A DNA stretch of 64,000 bases from positions 124,001-188,000 of the forward strand of contig NC_004113.1 in the NCBI RefSeq assembly GCF_000011345.1. Reading direction: 5' to 3'. The notes beneath the pieces were generated by a model, which ran no database searches, was not told the origin of the DNA, and worked only from the letters and a program-made list of their open reading frames with translations. The position numbers and the translations under genes are program-made. The stretch comes from Thermosynechococcus vestitus BP-1 (GTDB lineage: Bacteria > Cyanobacteriota > Cyanobacteriia > Thermosynechococcales > Thermosynechococcaceae). Of this stretch, positions 58,152-64,000 are shown piece after piece (within the stretch, counting starts at the first letter, position 1; each line of letters begins with the position of its first letter).

Positions 58152-59105
58152 CTAGGGCGTCGATGTTGTCTCCAGGGTATTCGTAGCGGGACGCGGCGGC
58201 GGGCGATCGCGCCACCAGGCAAGGAGGGTACTGGCAATGAAAATACTCGAATAAGCCCCTGTTGTGAAACCAATCAGCAAGGCCAAGGCAAAGTAGCGCA
58301 GCGTATCGCCCCCAAAGAGAAGGATCGTGATCAGAGGCAGCAGCGTTGTCAGGGTGGTATTGATGGAGCGTCCAAGGGTTTGCACCACGGCCTGATCCAC
58401 CACCTCTTGAATTCCAAGCTCTGGGTTGAGCTTCAGGGTTTCCCGCACGCGATCGTAGATGACCACTGTATCGTTCACCGAAAAACCAATGATCGTGAGC
58501 AGCGCGACAATGAAGAGGCTATCAATTTCCACCCCTGCCACCAGTGCCAAAATGGCAAAAATTCCCGTGGTTACCAATACATCGTGGACAAGGGCGACAA
58601 GGGCAAAACAGGCATAGTCAAACTGGAAGCGCAGCGTCAGATAAATCGTAATGCCAATAAACGACACCAACAGTGCCAGCAGTCCCGATCGCAGGATTTC
58701 TTTGCCAAGGGTGGGGCCAACGGTCTCAATTTGGGTTTTCTGGGGGTCAAAGTCACCGATTTTTTGCCTGAGGGCATCACTGAGGCGGGTGCGCTGATCC
58801 ACAGAGAGGGGCACTGTGCGAATACTCACCCCATACTCACCCACAATTTGCAGGCTGCTGTTACCCAATCCCTGCTGGTTGAGCACTTGACGCACCACAT
58901 CAATATCAATGGGCTGGGAACAGTTGTGAGTGGCGCTACAGGCCAGTTCAAATTGCAACCGCGTCCCGCCAATAAAATCTAAGCCTAACCGCAGGGGACT
59001 GCCCAGGGACACCCACGAGATGGCCATGGCCACAAGCCCACTGAGAATGACCACCAAAGATAGACCCCACCAGAGCGATCGCTGGCGATTGACACTAAAG
59101 CTCAT
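58152..59105 (-). CDS. secF: Protein translocase subunit SecF
   Basis: A 317-residue SecF, six helices with a periplasmic domain (about 35-125). The start is the ATG at 59105, overlapping the secD stop by 4 bp, so the two subunits are coupled. Motifs [32 protein letters not shown] and a late [13 protein letters not shown] are clear. SecDF uses proton motive force to help pull proteins out of the Sec channel. Confidence 0.95.
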   Translation of the reverse strand: MSFSVNRQRSLWWGLSLVVILSGLVAMAISWVSLGSPLRLGLDFIGGTRLQFELACSATHNCSQPIDIDVVRQVLNQQGLGNSSLQIVGEYGVSIRTVPLSVDQRTRLSDALRQKIGDFDPQKTQIETVGPTLGKEILRSGLLALLVSFIGITIYLTLRFQFDYACFALVALVHDVLVTTGIFAILALVAGVEIDSLFIVALLTIIGFSVNDTVVIYDRVRETLKLNPELGIQEVVDQAVVQTLGRSINTTLTTLLPLITILLFGGDTLRYFALALLIGFTTGAYSSIFIASTLLAWWRDRPPPRPATNTLETTSTP

Positions 59106-60532
59106 CGAACACTCTCCAGTTTTGGACAGAACCAATGGGGTCTACGCAGACTGGGAATACTAATGGCATAGAACAGGAACGTGCGACTACAGGTGAGAGC
59201 CGTAAACATACTAATGCCAATACCAATGGCAAGGGTAACGGCAAACCCGCGGACAAACCCTGTCCCCAAGGCAAAGAGGGCAGCACAGGCAATCAAGGTG
59301 GTGACGTTGCTATCCAGAATACTGGCAAAGGCGCGATCGAATCCCGCTTCAACGGAACGGTAGAGGGTTTTCCCTGCCCGTAACTCCTCGCGAGTGCGCT
59401 CAAAAATCAGGACGTTGGCATCAACGGCCATGCCAATACTGAGAATAAAACCCGCAATCCCCGGCAGGGTGAGCGTCACCCCAAACAGCAGAAAGGCCGC
59501 ATAGGTAAAAATGGCGTATAGAAGCAGGGCAATATCGGCAATGAGTCCCGGGAGGCGATAGTAGGCCACCATGAAGACTAGCACCAACACCAAGCCGGCC
59601 AAGCCCGCATAGAGGCTATCGCGAATACTGTCTTGCCCCAGGGAAGCACCAACCGTGCGGTTTTCCACCACCTCTAGGGGAACCGGCAGCGCTCCCCCCT
59701 GCAACTGAATGGCCAGATCATTGGCGGTTTGGGCAGTGAAGCCACCGGAGATTTCGGCACTGCCCCCGACGATTCCCGTCTCGGCATATTCCACCGCCAC
59801 CGTTGGGGCACTAATCAGGCGATCGTCGAGAAAAATCCCAAGGCTGCGCCCCGTGCCAGCAATCTCCTTCGTCAGTTGGGCAAAAAGCTCAGCCCCCTGG
59901 CTGTCAAAGCGCACAATCACACTCCAGTTTGGGGATGCGGGCGCCACGGGACTGGCAAAGGCCTCGGTGAGCATTGCCCCGGTTAAATCGGAGGGTGTAA
60001 AGAGGCTGGCGATCGCTTTCTGGCTTTTTTCAAGGGATTCACGGTTTTTTTCTAGCTTTGCCTCAATCTCCTTCAGGGCTTCGGGATCATTGGCCTTCTG
60101 AGCTTGCTCCGCCAAGAGTTGAGCCTGTTCCAGCAGCAGTTGTGACTGCAGTTGCCGCTCAATTTGTAGTTGAGTCTCTGTGCCCGGCTTTTGCACAGCA
60201 AAGAGTAGTTGCGCTGTCCCCTTGAGAATTCGCTCCGCCTGCTGCGGATCCGTCACCCCGGGCAACTGCACCAAGAGCTTATCGTCGCCGGCGGTTTGTA
60301 CCACTGCTTCGGCAACACCCAAGCCATCAATCCGCCGCTGCACCACCCCTTGAACTGCTGCCAGCACTTGGGGCGTAATTTGCGGCACTTTGTCTGTGGT
60401 TTGCACCTGCAACGTCAGTTGGGCACCCCCCCGCAGATCTAAGCCCAGCCGCGCCGGCGTGCGCACAATGACCCACGTGGCGGCCATCAGCAACACCAAA
60501 ATCGCAATCAGCCAGCCGCGATATTTTCCCAT
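59102..60532 (-). CDS. secD: Protein translocase subunit SecD
   Basis: A 476-residue SecD, six helices with a large periplasmic P1 head (about 35-290). Motifs: [62 protein letters not shown] predicted coiled insertion (about 125-175) is rich in Glu, Ala and Lys. The gene starts 2 bp after pdhB, so the three form an operon. Confidence 0.96.
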   Translation of the reverse strand: MGKYRGWLIAILVLLMAATWVIVRTPARLGLDLRGGAQLTLQVQTTDKVPQITPQVLAAVQGVVQRRIDGLGVAEAVVQTAGDDKLLVQLPGVTDPQQAERILKGTAQLLFAVQKPGTETQLQIERQLQSQLLLEQAQLLAEQAQKANDPEALKEIEAKLEKNRESLEKSQKAIASLFTPSDLTGAMLTEAFASPVAPASPNWSVIVRFDSQGAELFAQLTKEIAGTGRSLGIFLDDRLISAPTVAVEYAETGIVGGSAEISGGFTAQTANDLAIQLQGGALPVPLEVVENRTVGASLGQDSIRDSLYAGLAGLVLVLVFMVAYYRLPGLIADIALLLYAIFTYAAFLLFGVTLTLPGIAGFILSIGMAVDANVLIFERTREELRAGKTLYRSVEAGFDRAFASILDSNVTTLIACAALFALGTGFVRGFAVTLAIGIGISMFTALTCSRTFLFYAISIPSLRRPHWFCPKLESVR

Positions 60533-60534
60533 GG

Positions 60535-61518
60535 CTAAACCTGTCCCTGCACCAGCTTTTGCACTGCCGCTACAATTTGAGGCGGTTGCACAATCGTCAG
60601 ATTCTCTAGGGTGCCATTGTAGGGGGTAGGAACATCTTTGGAAGAAAGGCGAATGACCGGTGCATCCAGCTCATCAAAGTAGCGTTCCATGATTGAAGCT
60701 GAAAGTTCGGCACCAATTCCCCCTGTCTTCATGCACTCTTCTACAATCACCACGCGATGGGTTTTGCGAATTGAGGCACCAATTGTCTCAAAGTCCAAGG
60801 GCTTTAGGGAAATCAGGTCAATTACTTCGGGGTCGTAGCCCTCTTTTTCAAGGGTTTTCACCGCTTGCAGAACATGGTGACGCATCCGCGAGTAGGTCAA
60901 GATGGTTACATCTTCGCCAGTGCGAACAACTTCGGCTTTATCAAGCGGCAGGAGATATTCTTCCTCTGGGAGGTCCTCCTTGAGGTTGTACAGGAGCACA
61001 TGCTCAAAGAACAGCACCGGATTCGGATCGCGAATCGCCGATTTGAGCAAGCCTTTGGCGTTGTAGGGAGTCGAGCAGGCAACGATTTTTAATCCCGGCA
61101 CCGCTTGAAAGTAGGCTTCGAGGCGTTGGGAGTGCTCGGCCCCCAGTTGTCGCCCAACCCCACCGGGACCACGGATGACAATCGGAATTTTGAAGTTGCC
61201 GCCAGAGGTGTAGCGGAGCATGCCAGCATTGTTGGCAATTTGATTGAAGGCCAAGAGCAAAAAGCCCATGTTCATGCCCTCAACAATGGGACGCAAGCCA
61301 GTCATGGCTGCCCCAATGGCCATGCCCGTAAAGCTATTTTCGGCAATGGGGGTATCCAATAGGCGCAGTTCACCATACTTTTTGTAGAGGTCTTTGGTGA
61401 CTTTGTAGGAGCCGCCATAATGTCCCACATCTTCCCCCAGCACAAAGACTGTGGGATCCCGCTCCATTTCTTCATCAATGGCAGCACGAAGGGCATTAAA
61501 CATGAGGGTCTCAGCCAT
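60535..61518 (-). CDS. pdhB: Pyruvate dehydrogenase E1 component, beta subunit
   Basis: A 327-residue E1-beta of pyruvate dehydrogenase, which with E1-alpha binds thiamine diphosphate. TPP-related Glu is in [23 protein letters not shown]; other motifs are [28 protein letters not shown] and [10 protein letters not shown]. Length and order are normal. It is the first gene of the pdhB-secD-secF unit. E1-alpha is not in this window. Confidence 0.96.
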   Translation of the reverse strand: MAETLMFNALRAAIDEEMERDPTVFVLGEDVGHYGGSYKVTKDLYKKYGELRLLDTPIAENSFTGMAIGAAMTGLRPIVEGMNMGFLLLAFNQIANNAGMLRYTSGGNFKIPIVIRGPGGVGRQLGAEHSQRLEAYFQAVPGLKIVACSTPYNAKGLLKSAIRDPNPVLFFEHVLLYNLKEDLPEEEYLLPLDKAEVVRTGEDVTILTYSRMRHHVLQAVKTLEKEGYDPEVIDLISLKPLDFETIGASIRKTHRVVIVEECMKTGGIGAELSASIMERYFDELDAPVIRLSSKDVPTPYNGTLENLTIVQPPQIVAAVQKLVQGQV

Positions 61519-61702
61519 GGTTGCGCGGCATACATTCAGTAAGGACTATTTCCTAGAGTAGTTGAAACTGCGCCGCCTGCGATCGCCCACCCCTACTCGT
61601 TCTGATCCTTCAAAGCCTTGATTGATGTCGCAATGTCCTCTAGCGCCTAGGGTGTGTACACCGCAAGACATGTTGACCTTCAGCGGTTGCGGAGTACCCA
61701 CA

Positions 61703-63013
61703 TTGACATCCTCCCCCCGCTAAAGCAGGGAGACTCCCAAAATCACTTTTGGGACTTTCTGCTTCTTCGCAGTTGCCCTCCAGACGTATGTCTATCAGGT
61801 CTTACACCCGCTCCACAGACTGTAACCGTGTGTCCCACGGCCAAAATATTCCCAGCGGCATTTATATCCCGATCATGGTGCGCCCCACACTTAGGACAGT
61901 CCCATTCTCGGACGCTCAATGGCAACCGCTCAACAATGTGACCACACTGTCCACAGCGTTTAGAACTGGGAAACCATCGGTCAATCTTCACCAGTGTCCG
62001 ACCATACCACTGGGCCTTGTATTCCAATTGCCGTACCAGTTCACCCCATCCAGCATCACTGATGGATCGAGCAAGCTGACGGTTCTTGACCATGTTTTTC
62101 ACAGCCAACGACTCGATTACGATCGTTTGGTTTTCACGTATCAATCGAGTCGTCAACTGGTGCAAATGGTCTTTTCTGGAATCAGAGATTTTCTGGTGAA
62201 TCTTGGCAACTTTCAACCGCGCCTTATCCCAATTGCGAGAGCCTTTTTGTTTGCGACTCAAAGACCGCTGCGCCTTACGGAGTCGTTTGTAGTAGCGGTT
62301 AAAGTGCTTGGGGTTGGCAATCTTTTCCCCTGTACTCAGGGTAATGAGACTGCTCATCCCTACGTCCAAACCAACCGACGGGTCGACGGGCTGCAGTGTC
62401 AAATCTCTGGGGTCATCAAACCTCAGACTGATGTACCACTGTCCAGCAGGGTTAAGCCTGATGGTCACGGTGGATGGTTCAACACCATCTGGAAGCCGTC
62501 TCGACCAGCGAATATTCAGCGGTTCGTTGCACTTTGCCAAGAATACTTTTCCGTCTTTCCACCTAAAAGCAGACTTGGTGAATTCTGCGCTACCGCCATT
62601 ACGTTTCTTTTTGAAGTTGGGATATTTCGCCCGACCTGCAAAAAAGTTAGTGAAAGCAGATTGCAGATGTCTCAATGCCTGCTGCAAGGGGACAGAGCTA
62701 ACCTCATTCAAAAACTGGAGGTCATCTTGCTTCTTCCACTTAGTAAGCAAGGCAGAGGTTTGAACGTAGTCAAGTCTCTCTTTTCGTTCATACCAGGCTT
62801 CTGTTCTGGCTGCCAGTGCTCGATTATAAACCAACCGAACACAGCCCAATGTTCTCCGAAGCAGGGATTCCTGCTCGGTCGTTGGGTAGAAGCGGTAACT
62901 GAAAGCCTTTTCCATGCCTATATTATATTTGTTATTTTGTAAGTAGCACAACTATACTTGGCAGTCATAGACTATCGCTCCTATCCCTCCCCTCCCTAAA
63001 GGAAGGGGTCTCT
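61703..63013 (-). mobile_element. Stand-alone TnpB insertion element (IS1341-like)
   Basis: An element carrying only tnpB, no tnpA. Subterminal hairpins: CTCCC...GGGAG type at 61711-61732 and CCCCT...AGGGG type at 62989-63008. In tnpB orientation the right end finishes with TCAA (61706-61703). The left boundary, before or near bioD, is approximate. Movement would require a TnpA from elsewhere. Confidence 0.7.
61743..62915 (-). CDS. tnpB: TnpB, RNA-guided nuclease of the IS element
   Basis: A 390-residue TnpB with all visible essential residues: RuvC Asp184 (GLDVGMSSLI), Glu268 (IVIESLAV), Asp350 (HHDRDINAA), and zinc ligands C321, C324, C340, C343. The ATG at 62915 (MEKAFSYRFYPTTEQE) is preferred over an upstream start adding 12 residues. 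The family cleaves DNA guided by an RNA from the 3' end of the element next to a TAM and promotes its retention. No frame defect is seen. Confidence 0.93.
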   Translation of the reverse strand: MEKAFSYRFYPTTEQESLLRRTLGCVRLVYNRALAARTEAWYERKERLDYVQTSALLTKWKKQDDLQFLNEVSSVPLQQALRHLQSAFTNFFAGRAKYPNFKKKRNGGSAEFTKSAFRWKDGKVFLAKCNEPLNIRWSRRLPDGVEPSTVTIRLNPAGQWYISLRFDDPRDLTLQPVDPSVGLDVGMSSLITLSTGEKIANPKHFNRYYKRLRKAQRSLSRKQKGSRNWDKARLKVAKIHQKISDSRKDHLHQLTTRLIRENQTIVIESLAVKNMVKNRQLARSISDAGWGELVRQLEYKAQWYGRTLVKIDRWFPSSKRCGQCGHIVERLPLSVREWDCPKCGAHHDRDINAAGNILAVGHTVTVCGAGVRPDRHTSGGQLRRSRKSQK

Positions 63014-63080
63014 CGGAGGTAAAGATGAAATGGGTATAATCCATTGAGAACTATGGCGACGAGGGTAGGGAGGGTTAAAA

Positions 63081-63776
63081 ATTTCACAGTATTGCCAGTC
63101 TTTACTCATTACCGGTGTCGATACTGGTGTGGGCAAAACAATGATCACACGAGCACTGTGGTCCTATGCCCATCGCTATCGTCCCCAAGAACGCTGGGGC
63201 ATTCTCAAGCCCATGCAAAGTGGAACAGCGGTTGAAATTGGGGATGGGGATTACTACTGTCAAACCCTACCTCTGGAACAAACGCCCAGGGAGGTGTGCC
63301 CTCTGAGTTTTGCAGCCCCCCTTGCGCCTCCCATTGCAGCCCAATTGGAAAATCGCAGGATTGATTTAGCCCCCCTCTGGCAGACTTACCAGCAGCTTCA
63401 GGAGCGATTTGATTATCTTTTAGTTGAAGGCATTGGGGGTCTTGGATCGCCCATTACTTGGGAGTGGACGGTGGCGGATTTGGCAGCCGCTTGGAAGTTG
63501 CCCATTGTTTTAGTGGCAACGGTACGCCTGGGGGCGATCGCCCAAATTGTGGCCAATATTGCCCTTGCCCGGCAGTACCAGTTGGTCATTCGCGGTCTGA
63601 TTCTCAACTGTGTCAGCCCCTGTAGTGATGCCGAGATTGAACAGTGGACTCCGCCAGTATTTCTCAGCCGTTTTACCCAAGTGCCGGTGTTGGGGGTACT
63701 GCCCTATGGTCAACACTCCAATGAACAGTTGGCGGCAATGGTCGCTGAATGGCCACTGGATCTGCTTTGGCGCTGA
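63081..63776 (+). CDS. bioD: Dethiobiotin synthetase, damaged or unusual start
   Basis: BioD of biotin synthesis. The P-loop ITGVDTGVGKT lies at 63108-63137 (codons), then TRALWSYAHRY, LKPMQSGTA and LLVEGIGGLGSPI. The product would run about 231 residues, near family length. A GTG at 63129 begins within the P-loop and would remove its first half. The in-frame region up to a TAG at 63066 has no ATG, GTG or TTG; ATT at 63081 is listed only as a possible start. A one-base indel near a TTG at 63092 would restore a start. Residues after the P-loop look intact. The IS element lies just upstream. Confidence 0.75.
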   Translation: MSQYCQSLLITGVDTGVGKTMITRALWSYAHRYRPQERWGILKPMQSGTAVEIGDGDYYCQTLPLEQTPREVCPLSFAAPLAPPIAAQLENRRIDLAPLWQTYQQLQERFDYLLVEGIGGLGSPITWEWTVADLAAAWKLPIVLVATVRLGAIAQIVANIALARQYQLVIRGLILNCVSPCSDAEIEQWTPPVFLSRFTQVPVLGVLPYGQHSNEQLAAMVAEWPLDLLWR

Positions 63777-63808
63777 GGACGGTTAGGCAGAAAATTATTT
63801 TGAGGTCG

Positions 63809-63830
63809 ATCAAGGATCAATCAAGGATCA
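63809..63830 (+). repeat. Tandem 11-bp direct repeat upstream of the GST gene
   Basis: ATCAAGGATCA occurs twice head to tail at 63809-63819 and 63820-63830. It ends 55 bp before the GST start and may be an operator or simple slippage product. Confidence 0.5.
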
Positions 63831-63885
63831 TAATAAATAAAAGTGACTGAGATTTGATTGACACATTGATCGCTGCAACTGACCT

Positions 63886-64000
63886 ATGCTCAAGCTCTAT
63901 GGCGGCGCCAAATCCCGCGCCAGTATTGTCCGCTGGTATTTAGAAGAACTAGGCATTCCCTATGAGTTTGTGCTCATAGATCTCCAAGCCGGGGAACAAC
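63886..64000 (+). CDS. Glutathione S-transferase, N-terminal part (runs off the window)
   Basis: The frame starts at ATG 63886 (MLKLYGGAKSRASIVRWYLE) and is open to the window end (38 codons). The thioredoxin-like GST N-terminus is recognisable: KLYGG, a Ser/Arg pair in the first helix and YEFVLIDLQAGEQ. The class and substrate cannot be judged from this fragment. Confidence 0.8.
   Translation, partial: MLKLYGGAKSRASIVRWYLEELGIPYEFVLIDLQAGEQ

Noticed and set aside
61749-62942. Long plus-strand open frame (397 codons)
   Set aside because: It is fully antisense to intact tnpB, and its translation shows no family features.

Overview
The window is chromosomal DNA of a cyanobacterium, most likely a thermophilic Thermosynechococcus. 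It carries photosystem genes psbK and psaM, whose small products match my memory of the T. elongatus/vulcanus proteins. It also has btpA, chlP, a zeta-carotene isomerase homologue, a Hik2/CSK-like kinase, DUF3120 and DUF4278 proteins, and many GCGATCGC (HIP1) octamers. No database search was run; calls rest on reading translations and motifs.

Layout. 1-327: no recognised gene, several hairpins. 0.3-9.9 kb: housekeeping and pigment genes (yciO-like, cobA, ClC channel, Z-ISO/NnrU, rpsD-prfA-yciI, chlP, gpmI). 9.9-18.4 kb: transport block (ABC exporter, P-type ATPase with a universal stress protein, CPA antiporter with a fused Usp domain). A decayed IS200/IS605 element sits inside it and truncates the fluoride-channel gene crcB exactly at a TTGAC. 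18.5-27.9 kb: Anbu proteasome-like peptidase, thioredoxin-like ferredoxin, an HTH/GrpE-like fusion with a MalK-type ATPase, sulfiredoxin, PhoX-like Tat protein, rplU-rpmA, FHA protein, an Rrf2-SagB pair, and a pentapeptide-repeat gene with a perfect 117-bp tandem duplication. 27.9-38.4 kb: cobalamin genes cobH-cobL, tRNA-Ser(GGA), recJ, yebC, psbK, tadA/folK (long convergent overlap), btpA, hisZ-hisG and a J/TPR protein. 38.5-47.9 kb: uvrA-purU, groES-groEL under a CIRCE operator, amt with an overlapping orphan sugar permease, and a MORN-repeat protein with an NtcA-like box between it and amt. 47.9-58.1 kb: folC, methyltransferase, Fur-family regulator, GH116 glycosidase, a three-gene kinase operon (coiled coil, Hik2-like kinase, internally duplicated PepSY-like membrane protein), psaM, and several cyanobacterial membrane proteins. 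58.1-64 kb: pdhB-secD-secF operon, an intact stand-alone TnpB element, bioD with a damaged or non-canonical 5' end, and the start of a glutathione S-transferase.

How the parts connect. cobA, cobH and cobL serve cobalamin synthesis. hisZ-hisG form the two-subunit first step of histidine synthesis. chlP, Z-ISO, btpA, psbK and psaM serve the photosynthetic apparatus. groESL are the HrcA-type heat-shock chaperonins. The most unusual content is mobile-element damage (crcB, tnpA, tnpB, possibly bioD), recent repeat expansion, and small lineage-specific fusions. I found no CRISPR array, prophage or complete defence island.
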